NCBI RefSeq assembly: GCF_002999335.1
Contig: NW_020312122.1
Span: 19,626 to 83,625, forward strand
Source: Cyclospora cayetanensis
Taxonomy: Eukaryota; Apicomplexa; Conoidasida; Eucoccidiorida; Eimeriidae
Reading direction: 5' to 3'
DNA length: 64,000 nucleotides
The position numbers were made by a program, and so were the translations under genes. The notes below the pieces were generated by a model. That model had not been told where the DNA came from and did not search any database. It saw only the letters and a program-made list of their open reading frames with translations. Shown piece after piece: positions 10,440 through 20,900 of the stretch; the stretch's first letter is position 1, and each line of letters begins with the position of its first letter.

Positions 10440-13375
10440 ACCAGCGGCAAAGAGGCATTTAGGAACGGGCGAGCGACTAAGCTCGGGAACGGCCTGCTAC
10501 CACTTAAAAAGGGGGCATTCCTTGATACGACTGCGGCTTGCAGCGCCTCTCACGGTAGAGGTGGTGCAGCGCAAAAGCCGCAGGTGCTACGGAGCCCGTC
10601 GGACGAAAGAGAACTATTTCTGTTTTCCCATGCTCCAAGACAAGGGATCCCACAATCGGGGAGCGAAAATGAAAAACCACCATATTCAAGAACAGAAGAT
10701 GTCCTGTACCCAATGACCTTGGGTCCCGTAAGGCAGACAGCTTGTTGTAGGCAACTGGGTCTCATGCATAGCGTAAAGGCACAGACTACCTGGCACTTTG
10801 TGTATGCCAGCCTCATTCTCTATGCCGTCTCTCGATCTGCACCTGCTCCAGCCTTATTACATATCCCATGACCCCTTTTCTTTTTTGGCTTACCCACCAA
10901 ACGCCAGTCTGATCTTTGGCAGCTCGAAGTAAACCGCCTTCTTTTATGTTGGGATGAGTGGCCTCAGCAAACTGAGATGCGTACTTCCTCAGAATAAAAG
11001 TTTCATCCTGCTTTAGTCAAGGAAAATCAGGGGGGATGAGAAAGCCATTACTGTTGCGCTCTGCTTTTTTGCTTTTATCAGCGTGCCTCCCCAGGAGACA
11101 GCAGCAAGAGTCGCTTTGCTGACACCTTCAGCTTAGGCCATGTAATCGGGAAGGGTGCGTATGCGCCCGTCCACCTAGCGGTTCACAAGGTAGGCCCAGA
11201 AAAGTCTGGCCATAAAATAGGCGCTGAATTCAAACACCATGGCTTCGAATTCAATGACAACAATGCAAAATGAGGCCGTAATGACCTCGTCTTCTGAACG
11301 TGGCAGACACGGGAGGCCTGAAAACAAAAGGCGGTACCAGGCCTGCAATTTAGCACTCCATGAAAACGGCGGAGCTCACTTCGATAGCTATTACTCTCTG
11401 CTATTTTTTATATGCCTGTCTGTCTTCCGTTCTTGTCCTGATTACATTGAACGCAAGTCCTCTGGCCCCATTAAGGCTACCCGTAGAGCTGTTTGCATAA
11501 TAGTATCTAGCTTGCTAGTTAAGTCGGATAAGTACTTTATCCTGGGACAGTTTCGTGCTTGAAAAGTGGCTCCCTGTTTAGGCTACTGGTAAATCTGTGG
11601 CGGTAAAGATCTACGAGGGTTTCCGTCAAATGGAAAGAGACAAGAGAGCCCTGGTGACCCGCGAAGTGCAGATAATGCGGAAGCTACAGCACGAGAACAT
11701 CGTCAAGTACGGGGGTAGCTTTAATGAGCCACAGGCCTTGTATATTGTAATGCAGCACCTCAGTGGGGGTTCCCTTTATGGCCTGGTCCGAAGCAACCCC
11801 AAAGGTCGACTTTCTGAAGCAAGCGCAAGACGGCTCTTTACAGACGTGGCGAAAGGGGTCGCCTATCTGCACTCCCAAAGCGTCGTGCATAGAGACCTCA
11901 AGCTCGAAAACATGCTGCTCGATGACAAGGGTGAAAAACAGTTGCAGAAAATCGGCAAAATGTCCCAGCTCTGCGCCTTCTGCACACAAAACACAGCATG
12001 CGAAGCATTCGCTGAAACGAGGACGCTATACGCTGTCCCTGACACGAATCGCATCGTTTCTGCAAGCTGTGCTCCCCTCCCGAACCTTTAAACGCACTAC
12101 AGCCCGCGAATCACATAAAGAGCCTTCTTTCCCATTTCTGCAGGCCGAGTGCGCTTGATAGACTTTGGCTTCGCGAGTCTCCTGAAACCAGGGGTGAAGT
12201 GCAGAATGGCCTGCGGCACTCCGTCTTATATGCCACCTGAGATCCTGAAGAAGAGCGACTACGAGGGTACCGCCGCAGACATGTGGTCTCTTGGCGTTGT
12301 GCTCTATGCGATGCTTCACGGCTGCTATCCTTTTAAGGGGCAAAAACCCGAGTGAGGAGTGCTTGACCCAAAGCAGCGGCTGGAGTCCTCTGTCCCAACC
12401 CTTTGTTAGACACCGTTTGACACTGCAACCTGCCGCCTTTCCCCTTGCCTTCCCCTACCAAACCACCACGAGAAAGCAAGTCTTGTTGCCTTAGCAATCC
12501 ATTCGATGGGTTCTTCGTAGTTGTCGGCTCTTGACACAGAAGAGCCCATCGGGTCGCCTTTTACATTAGGCCTCCCTACACCTAGTTTAGTATCCGAAGG
12601 GTTCCGAAGGGCTTGCTGTATGCTTATTCAGGCCCTGCTTTGGTGGCTTAGCAAATTCGATCAGAGCTCGATTGCTGTCCTCTCGTTCTACCTGCGCAGG
12701 GAGCTCTACTCGAACATCTCGGCGGGGGAATACACCGTATCACAGTCCCTCAGCACCGAAGCGAAAACTCTGCTACAAGGGCTTTTGGTCCTCAACCCGG
12801 AAGGTCGCCTAAAGGCCGAGCAGGTCCTCGCCAATCCTTGGTAGGGATAAGGTGCCGTTCTTCTCTTACCATCAAGCTTTCATAGGCGTTTTCTATGGCA
12901 GTCTGAGAAGCACAGCCTGCCTGCGTTTCCTCGAACGAATCTGATCAGGCTGAGATGCCCCGTCGAGCCTAGATGCAGTAACAGCACTATGCGCTCCGCG
13001 AGTGGCGGGGACAGCACTAAGTGTACACTAGGGACCAGCTTCTGCGTGGAAGGGGCCCCCAGGAAAGCCCCCAACAGTGAAAGCAAGGAGCCTCCGCCTA
13101 CACCATCTCCAAAGCCATCTACAGGTGCTCTTGCGTGCGTCCACCAAACAGCAGCAGCGGGTAATGGTCACTGCGGAGACAGTAGGTGGAGACCTGCAGA
13201 GGAGACGCCGCAGTTACCTGTCCAGAGGCAGCACCACCACGGCCCCCAGCAATTCCCGTCGGGCCTCCAGCAGTACCTGCCAGGCACGAAGCCCCCCCAC
13301 AGCCGATTCCTATCCAAAGTGTGTGAAATCTTCTCTCCCCCATCAGCCCGCACCCAGCGTCCAGTAAAGTCCTAG
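10440..13375 (+). CDS. serine/threonine protein kinase, CAMK/CAMKL-like, six exons
   Basis: A protein kinase that would phosphorylate Ser/Thr on unknown substrates. The exons I infer, all phase-consistent, are 10440-10727 (5' limit uncertain), 11082-11189, 11582-11930, 12144-12351, 12700-12840 and 12886-13375, about 527 residues. Visible motifs in order are the Gly loop GKGAYAPV (third Gly replaced by Pro-Val context), VAVK with the catalytic Lys, Glu in helix C (TREVQIM), HRDLKLEN, DFG as LIDFGFA, GTPSYMPPEIL as the APE region, DMWSLGVVLYAM, and R of subdomain XI in NPEGRLKAEQVL. All catalytic residues are present. The HRDLKLEN/DFGFA/YMPPE pattern resembles SNF1/MARK/TSSK-type CAMKL kinases. 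The C-terminal exon adds about 160 residues of Pro/Ser/Gln-rich, probably disordered sequence. No start Met was identified: the frame opens at 10440 after a stop, so a further 5' exon is likely. Aurora- or NIMA-like assignment cannot be excluded by eye. Confidence 0.85.
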
Positions 13376-14432
13376 GGCAGCGATCAGTGAAGCCTCAACG
13401 AGCACACCAGTGTTACAGTCCCCCTGTTGGCCCTCACTTCGAGGACGAGCATTGCACGACTCCCCGCAAGAGCAAGCAGCATAGTGGGCACGCTTGGGGG
13501 CGGAGGTGGCTGTAAGTGGGCGAGGACAGGCTACATTAAGAAAGGAAGCACGAAGCAATAAGCTAGCTGCTGCATTATGTGCGGCGTATCGCATGCAGTT
13601 GGGTGGGACACTTGAGGCAGTTGTTAATCGCAGTCCAGCTGTGTGCATTAAGCTGCAGCAAGCACAGTATTTAAAGGATCTTCCACAGACCTCACTGCAT
13701 ATGAGTTAGGTGTCCAAAGAAAGCATAAGCCACTAACGGCGTTCTTGCTTGGTAGCTGTACACGAATTCACTTTGGTGCACTCAGGGGCTACGCGGCCTC
13801 TGTATTGCTTCCACATTATACCTAGCTTTCGGAGGCCTGGCGATTTCTTTGTCCTCTCCTATTAGCTCAGCCACTGAGAACCTACCGAGAGCAATTAATC
13901 TCAAGCAGAATTCAGGGTCTGCGGCCTTTGGGACCTCCGAACCCAAACTGCAGGCCGAGACTCACTGGTGCTATAATTAGGGTTCTACACCGGTCAGACG
14001 TATGATTGCTGGGCAGAGCCACTGCAGCTAAAACCATTGGTAATAGAGGCAGCAGCAGCGGCAGAGTAGATAGCTAATGTTTTGGCGCCGTGTAAGTAGA
14101 GTGAGTTGCTGACAAATGCAGCCTGGACTATCTGTGAGAAGTCGGATACGAAGTCCCGGAGGAAGATAGTGCATTGTTAGCGGGCAGAGAAAAAGGGTTT
14201 AAAAGGGAGACTCAAGCGAAAGTAGGGCTAGAGCGGTAGAAAGCATATATCATCGTGCTCAACAGCACAAAGGCATGAGCAAACAAAAAGACAAGGTCTA
14301 AACGGCAACGGTAACACAGCTGATACGGAGGGAGGAAACATGCATGAGAGTGCTAATGAATACCCTCAGTGCATAAAAGCGCTGTACGTTTCATAAGTTA
14401 CAGTTGTGCAACTATATGGGCGCCTCTGAGCG
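13376..14432. other. intergenic between the kinase and the minus-strand cluster
   Basis: No supported gene. This is the convergent gap between the kinase end and the Gln-rich ORF end, so it should hold the two 3' ends. Confidence 0.5.
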
Positions 14433-14984
14433 TTAAGAACCCTTCTGAGGGAACTGCATAGGCGACGGTTGCGTCGGCAACGGGTGCTGTTGCTGCTGCA
14501 GCGCCTGCTGCGGCTGCTGAATTTGTTGCTGCTGTAAGAGTTGGTGCCGCAGAGAATCCGTTTGGGAGAGAGGCGGCTGCTGTCTCTGCAAACCAGTATT
14601 TGGTAAAAGCGGATCACCATGTGCGGCTGCGGTCTGCTGCTGCAACGGGGGTTGCTGAAAGAGTAGTGGTGCTGCCAAATGTGGAGTGTGCTGCAGCGCC
14701 TGGGAGCTTGGAACTCTCGTAGCTGCTGGATACAGCTGCTGCTGGAACTGTTGCAAACTAGGCTGCTCCCGCAGTTCTGGCATCTGCGTATGGGGCTGCG
14801 GAGTCTGATTCGGTTGCTGCGGCACTTGCTGTTGCAGCTGCGGCACGGGGTTTTGCTGCTGCGGTAGCTGGAGCTTCTGCTGCTCTTCTGGCTTCTGGGA
14901 GTCCTGTGCTTGCTGCAGCGCAACCGCAACAGCTCCACCTGCAACGACACACAAGATGCCACACGCACCAAGGCGCCTGCGCAT
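14433..14984 (-). CDS. Gln/Pro-rich protein with signal-peptide-like N terminus
   Basis: An open frame of 183 codons. It begins MRRRLGACGILCVVAGGAVA, basic then hydrophobic, which reads like a signal peptide or anchor. It continues as a Gln/Pro/Leu-rich low-complexity chain to the stop, with no Cys and no recognisable domain. The same DNA read in the next frame gives an Arg/Ser/Cys-rich ORF that is longer (14366-15043) but less protein-like, so I prefer this frame. It lies about 125 bases downstream of the SANT ORF on the same strand. It could therefore be a Gln-rich 3' exon of that gene rather than a separate secreted protein, but I found no phase-compatible splice that proves this. Confidence 0.4.
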   Translation of the reverse strand: MRRRLGACGILCVVAGGAVAVALQQAQDSQKPEEQQKLQLPQQQNPVPQLQQQVPQQPNQTPQPHTQMPELREQPSLQQFQQQLYPAATRVPSSQALQHTPHLAAPLLFQQPPLQQQTAAAHGDPLLPNTGLQRQQPPLSQTDSLRHQLLQQQQIQQPQQALQQQQHPLPTQPSPMQFPQKGS

Positions 14985-15110
14985 TCAGGAAAGCAGCAGC
15001 AACCCCAATAATACTGGCCAAATGCATGCGACGGACACGGCAAAAAAGCGTTTCTAGCGCTTGTAGGAGGCAGAACACCTGACGGGAGTCTGAAGCCGCT
15101 GGCGGCATCT

Positions 15111-15833
15111 CTATAACGGCACCAAAGCTGCTGCCACTATGGAACGAGGGTGCAACAGATATCGCAGCGCGTCACTATGCGCCAAGAAAGACAAGGAGGT
15201 CGCACCAGAGGACTGCATAGGCCCAGTTGTCGAGGAGCCAGCAGCAGGACGAACAGGAGGCACGACAGCAGGACTTGGAATGGCCGTGACAGCAGAAGCC
15301 ACAGCTGCAGCCGCAGGGCCTGCTGCTGCTCGATGTACAAGGTGGCGGTCTGCTGCATGCGACAGGTAGGAAAGGATCTGTGCAGGGCTCTTGCTGCCAA
15401 CGGCAACAGCCAGTTGCTGCAAGTCTGAGAAGCGACATAAACAGGAACGCAGCGAAAAGACGTGGCAGCTGCAACGGCAGGAAGGGGCTTTCGGATGCTC
15501 TGTGTGTGTGCCACTAGGCAAGGCGTCCCTGAGAGGGGGCAGCAGCACGTACTGCCTTTCGACGCCCCCACGTTTCCTGTGAAGTCTAAATACCCTCTGC
15601 CTACCTTGGCCTGGAGTTCGCAACGCGTGATGCAGGCGCTGCATCTCTTCGTGGCTCCAAAAATCGCGGTTGCCGTAGAACGCCTGCTGCTGCGCCTCCA
15701 GAGATCCCTCAGTAAGGCCTCCCCGCTGCATGCACACGCACAAGGCCCTCTTAGAAAGCTTGGAAGTAGTCTTTGCAGGACGATCCACGGCCAAAATACG
15801 GGCCAGCAAGCACGCCTCTAAGGGGGGAGACAT
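15111..15833 (-). CDS. small SANT/Myb-domain protein, two exons
   Basis: Exon 1 runs from 15833 to 15605 and exon 2 from 15424 to 15111. A phase-1 GT-AG intron joins them and restores the domain: FWSHEEMQRLHHALRTPGQ continues directly into DLQQLAVAVGSKSPAQILS. The product is about 180 residues with one SANT/Myb repeat at about 58-101 (W, E-E, then the L.A..VG.KS..Q recognition-helix pattern). An Ala/Pro/Ser-rich tail follows. SANT/Myb repeats bind DNA or histone tails in chromatin regulators. The proposed ATG (15833) lies 13 bases upstream of the stop codon of the SS18-like gene on the same strand, an unusual overlap. The true start may be further downstream, or the two may be parts of one locus with alternative splicing. 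No acceptor and donor pair that fuses them in frame was found. Confidence 0.65.
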   Translation of the reverse strand: MSPPLEACLLARILAVDRPAKTTSKLSKRALCVCMQRGGLTEGSLEAQQQAFYGNRDFWSHEEMQRLHHALRTPGQGRQRVFRLHRKRGGVERQYVLLPPLRDALPSGTHTEHPKAPSCRCSCHVFSLRSCLCRFSDLQQLAVAVGSKSPAQILSYLSHAADRHLVHRAAAGPAAAAVASAVTAIPSPAVVPPVRPAAGSSTTGPMQSSGATSLSFLAHSDALRYLLHPRSIVAAALVPL

Positions 15834-16770
15834 TGCGAAAAAGGCGAGCGGAAGCAGCCTGTATACGCAGGGCGAGATGGCGATCGCACATGTTGGTCCG
15901 CCAGCATGGCAAGAAACAGCAGATTTTGCTGTAATCGCTCAAAGTAGCAAAGGGCCTCCCCAAAGCGTCCAACCTGGAGGCACAAGAAACAGGCCCAGAC
16001 GCATCCTCCACCTGGTTGACGCTGATGGATACAGACAAGAGGACAGGGGAAAAGCCCTTCGTTAAAAAAACGTCACTGAGGAGCAAAGTACATCGAATAG
16101 AGACACGGCGTGCCTCACGTACAGTCATATTTTCGTGAATGGCAAAGAGCACTTGCTCATTTTCCTTGAGCTTGCTTTCTATGAGACGGGAAACGGCCAG
16201 GGCCGAGCTGCACAGGGCCGCTGTTTCCATCTCGGCATCCGCCGCATGTTGCTGTCTCCCTTCCTCTGTGTCACCGTACTGCCGGTATGCGTAAGGTGGC
16301 TCTGAGCGCAGCTCAGGTGGCTCGCAGGCATATGCCTCATCAGACTTCTGCTGCTGATGAGGAGGAGGCGCTTGTTGCAGGGGGGCTTGTTGCGGCGGCG
16401 CTGAAGGAGGACATGAGCCGGCACACTGCCTGTCTGGTGGCTTTGAAAGTGTGCTCTGAGAAGGCTGTGCTACTGGTTTTGCTGGCTGTACCGCTGCAGG
16501 TGCAGCTCCTAGGGAAGGCTCCACTACAGGGGCCGTCGGTAGCGTCGAGGGCGCATCCCCAGGATCGGAAGAAACCAGGGCAGTTCCAGCCGCATCAGGT
16601 GCAGTTTCTGTGCTTTCGGATGCTGCCGCTAGGGCCTGAGAGCCTCCAGAAGTTGACTCCGCAGTGGAGAGCCCCACCGTGTGTTGCTGCGACTCCTCTG
16701 CATCATCTGCCGCAGCAACGCTGTCAACAAGAGCGTCAAAGAACGCGTCAATGTCCTCGGGAGTGGTCAT
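15818..16770 (-). CDS. SS18/SSXT (GIF)-domain protein, probable SWI/SNF-associated coactivator
   Basis: Exon 1 (16770-16123, 216 codons) and exon 2 (15973-15818, ending in TAG) are joined by a 149-base phase-0 GT-AG intron with donor GTACGTGAG and acceptor CCTCCAG. Splicing creates a helical segment running IESKLKENEQVLFAIHENMT, then VGRFGEALCYFERLQQNLLF, then LAMLADQH (about residues 195-244). This matches the SSXT/SNH domain of animal SS18 and plant GIF/AN3, whose core is L.EN..LI..I...QN.G...EC..YQ..L..NL.YLA.IAD. SS18 is a subunit of animal BAF complexes. The 267-residue product has the domain at the C terminus, behind an acidic Met-start region (DIDAFFDALVDSVAAADDAEE) and an Ala/Pro/Gln-rich linker, whereas SS18/GIF carry it near the N terminus. 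The unspliced frame destroys the second half of the domain, which supports the intron. Confidence 0.75.
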
Positions 16771-17275
16771 CCGCGAGGTACTCTTACTGAGGATGCGAAC
16801 TGCTGCTCCTAGTCTTGTTGCGGTGCCTGTTGCGACCTGCAGCCAGTGGTGCTAACGCTCCTGTACCCGTTCAAACGCAACTCCACCTGCCGCAGATGCA
16901 GCAGCAGCAGCAGCTGCTGCTGCTTCTACTACTACTTCGACTGATGCTGTTGCTCTTGCCTGTGCGGGTACTATTGTTGCAGCTGCCTGGGGTGGTGAAG
17001 CGCCACTCTGGCAGCCACTACCAGGGACTCGGTGCTAGATGCCAAGCTTCATACATATGAAACCGGAAGAGCAGATGCGCTGCAGCGGGGCCCGAGCCCT
17101 CTTCTTTGTATTAAGGGGGAAAAGTTTGGTTCTCCTAGGGTTTTCTGAAGGCCCCTAGGCACAAGGCGTGTGAGACCACGTCTAGAAATCCTGACACATG
17201 AACGGCAGCAGGGAATACATCTAGAGAGAGGGGCAAGGGGGCGATTTCCCAGTGCGATAGGCGTCCACAAAGACC
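16771..17275. other. upstream region of the SS18-like gene with CAG/CTG run
   Basis: Holds a CAG/CTG tract (about 16895-16970) and no supported gene. The minus-strand frame continues open for a short way upstream of the Met at 16770, so an upstream start exon for the SS18-like gene is possible. Confidence 0.4.
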
Positions 17276-17995
17276 CTAGAACGAGAAAAATAGGCGTTGC
17301 GGTTGGAAGGCCCCCATATCACGTCGCTTGGCTATGATGCCACGATGTGGGGCTGAGCAGGGGGCCCCGGCAGCAGTTCTCAGGTAAAGATGGCGTTGTT
17401 GTCGCTCTTGGTTTAACGTGTGATGGCCCTCCTCTTTTTCTGCAAGGAAGTGTATCAAGGAATAACGTGAGGGGGCTCGTGGAAACTTGCACCATAAGCT
17501 GCCAGCGGCGGGCGCCGCAACCCCACCAGTAGTACAACCTGCCGGGGCTCCGGGTACCAGCCCTCGGCGATCAAGAGGAGCCTTCCTTAGTAGTGCCCAA
17601 ATATCTTCTGGCACCTGCAGGTGCAGCACGTCCAGCAGCTTCTCGCGAAGCACGCGAGTTCTCCACGGGGGCGTTCAGAGAGACAGCTCACGACAAGGAG
17701 TCGGCCAAGGCTCCTGGCGCAAGGTTTCGGGTTGGCTGCTCGCAAGCCGTGGATGCTTTCGGTATCTGTACCTGCGCCGCCTCTTTAGAGCTACAATAAA
17801 GCACTTGCGGATCCAGCGGTGCGGGAGCAGCAGGAGAAGCCAAGCTTACAGCGCACGTAGCTGCAGCTGCAAAAATGCCGGTTGCGCCGTGGGCTGTGTA
17901 TGGCGATAGTGTGGGAAAGGAAAGCCGCTCGGTTACTACGTGTTGCTTCACAGTAACACCCCCCACGGGCCCCCCCTCTCTTGCTGCTATAGGAG
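17276..17995 (-). CDS. possible minus-strand coding exons, unrecognised
   Basis: Two minus-strand frames have protein-like composition. One ends at 17688 and reads back to about 17995 (contains SLASPAAPAPLDPQVLYCSS). The other is 17653-17276 (contains REKLLDVLHLQVPEDIWALL). They are in different frames, and I could not find a phase-compatible intron that joins them without a very short intron. No domain is recognised. The upstream one overlaps the proposed first 120 bases of the ORC3-like gene on the opposite strand, so at least one of the two starts may be wrong. Listed because the composition is better than in nearby shadow frames. Confidence 0.25.
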
Positions 17996-20900
17996 GAGTC
18001 CCACAGCCAGCCCTTCGCGAGGCTCGCCACCGCCAACGCCAGCAGAAGCAGCAGCAGCAACCCATCAGCGAGATTCTCAAAGAGGCGCTAGAGGATTTCG
18101 AAGATGATGAAGAAGCCGAGGGAGCAAGCGGAAGCCGGGGCAGCACCAAAAGTCGACCAACGCCGATGTCTGTAGTAGTCCCACCAGTCTTTGGGAGGTA
18201 CCCCTATGACTCCGCGCCTGCTTCTGCTGCAGAGCTTCCTTCTATTCTTCTGCGCTGTACAAGGGCTGAGGAACACCAGGGAGCGCTGCTGCTCGCAGCA
18301 GCGGCGGCGGTCGCCGCAGCAATGCGGCAACAGCTGGAAGGCATCTGCCGCATTGTGCGCACCCACGCGGCCGTCGGGGCTCTCGAGCTGCTGCAGCGCT
18401 CGAGCAGCGGCAGCAGTTCGGGGACTCTTTGCGAGTTTCTCCCTGTTGTCATTATGCACGTAGGGGCAGATGTTGAGGACCACCGGCTGGCTGTGCGCAT
18501 GCTGCAGTTGGAGCTGCAGCAGCAAGCCAAGTGCTGCTGCGGAGGGCGTCGTATTGGCCGCACCAGCCGCAATAACAGCACCGACGCAGAGTTGTTTCTT
18601 AGGCAAGTTGTGCTCAGGGCTAGCAACTGCACGAACCCCCTGGCTGCTCTGCGTGCCGTGTATGGGCAACTCAAGGGCAGTAGCTGCTGCAGCACTTGTA
18701 TCGGCCGCAGCAGCAGTAAGGCTGAGAAAGAGTGTCTTGGAGATGCATCCTTGCCTGAAGAACTTGCCACCGATGCTGCTGCTGCCGCTGCATGGGGTGA
18801 GCCCCGTGGATTTTATGCACAGCAGCAGCTGCTCCTTCTCCTCCAGTCTCTAGAGGGAGTGGCTGATGACAGCACCGCAGCACAAGGAGCAGTGCGTGCA
18901 GCAGATGAGGAGGACGGCGGATACGTCGGTCACGACGTTAGCAGCAGAATTGGCCAGTTGTGGAAGCGGCAGCTACAGAAGCACAACAGAGGCTTCTGCT
19001 GCAGCTGGCGCAGCTCCGGGGAGGGAGGTGCTGTAAGGACGCGCTCTCAGCGTGTAGCAGCAACTGTGGGAAGCAGCAGCAGCAGCAGCAGCAGCGAATC
19101 CAGTGCTTCTGAAGACAACAGCGATGATGACGTCAATGCCGCGGCAATACGGACGAGCAGCAGCAGCAGCAGCGTCTTGGTAGTTGTGTTGGAAGAGCTG
19201 GAGTCATTTGCGCCTCGCGTTCTTTCGCAGCTGCTGCTTCTTTTAGCAGTGCTGCGTGTCCAGCAGGGAGTTCCCGTGTTGGTTCTTGCCTCTGCTGCTG
19301 CATCTGCTGTTGCGGTGCAGCAGCTACTAGATCCCACAGCGCTGCGGCTACTGCAGATCGATGCGGCAGTGTTGTTGCGGCCGTCTGCTGTGCATGACGC
19401 GCTGCTCCAGCTGCTGCTGTGCTGCCCTGCCAGTGCCCCCTTTGTGCTGCCCGCAGCAGCTATAGAAGAGCTTCAGGAGTTGCTGCTTGACCAAGGGGCG
19501 TCGGTTCTGCAGCTGCTGAGGGTTCTTAAGATGCTGCTCTACAAGTTTTTTGCAGAGCACCCGTTCTCCTTCCTCTCCGTCGGGGTGCGCTCTGTGGTGC
19601 GGGGGAGCCACAACAGACTCTGCAGCAGCCAAGAGGCAGCCTCAGCATCGGATGCCGACGCTGCCTCTCCTGGAGACTTTGTAGACTTTGAGGCGCTCGA
19701 AAGGCGTCTCGCACTGCTTGCTGCCGCCGTGTTAACGCCTCATCAGGAGGCAGCGCTGCTACAGCAGATGAGCAAGTTCCCGCTGTTGTATGCGGAGCTG
19801 CTCGCTGTTGCCCCAAGCAAGCTGGAATTGCCTTGCTGCAAGGCTACTAGGTCTGAAAGGCAGCAGCAACAACACCGATCGGCGCCAACCGGGGAAGGGT
19901 GCATCAAGATTCCAACGTGTGGAGCCATCGCAAGAGCTTCCGCCGTGCTACAGCAATGGTGGGGTAGTCCTGCTGTGTCTGCAGTAGCAGAGGAGCAGCG
20001 TTCCACAGAAACCCGTAGAAAAATCTTGCAGCAGCAAGTGCTACCGGTTGCTGCACTGCAGGTTTTAGAGCGGCGCGTTGCTGCAAGTCTGGCTATGCGG
20101 CTCTTGGTGATCCTGCAGCAACATGTGCTGCAGCAACGGCAGGCGTTTGCTCTCAGTGCAGCCGAGACAGCCGCTGCCCTAAGCAGCACGGACAGCGGCA
20201 GCAGTGCCCTCCCTGCAGTGAACCTGCTGCTGCAGATTTTGGGAGGCTACCGGACGCCTGGTTACCACGACTACCTGCTGCAAGGAAAGGCAGTGTCGTC
20301 TGCTGCAGCGACGCGTATTGTCTCCCTCAGTACGTCTTCTGCTGCGACGCATAGCCCCCGCATCCAGAAGGCTGTCCCGTGCGACGCTGGGGAGGGACTG
20401 GAGTGTCGAGTAGTGCGTGAGGTGCATCAGAGGGCGTTTGCGAATCTGTTGTGCTTTTTTTGCAGTCTGCGAAGAAGTGAGGCGTGTGGCGGGAGCTTGC
20501 TGCCGTGTGGGGGGCCTAGTCACGACTCTGGTGTCGGAGGCACTTAACGCTGCCGCTACAACTGCTTGCTCGGCAGCAGTGCCAAATGCGCTGCTAGGGG
20601 CGCTGTATCAGTTCAGCCGCCAGTCCCGTAGGGAGTGGGCCGTACTGCAGCAGCTGGAGAGCCGCCTGCAGCTGCAGTATAAGGTGCAACAGCCAACTCC
20701 TACACCCGCCAAAGCTGCTGAGCTCTTCAAGACAATGAACAAACTGATCAACGTGCTGCAGCAGGCGTGCGAGCAGCAGCTACAGCGAGGCCATGACGTC
20801 CGGCCCGGTTTCATCTCCGGACTTGGACGACGGGCGAGCACTGGCACAGCCTCCTTCGCAAAGACATTCGGTACAACTGTCAGCAGGAGCAGCAGCGGCG

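Noticed and set aside
14366..15043. 225-codon minus-strand Arg/Ser/Cys-rich ORF
   Set aside because: Alternative frame of the Gln-rich ORF; composition is that of CAG triplets read out of phase.
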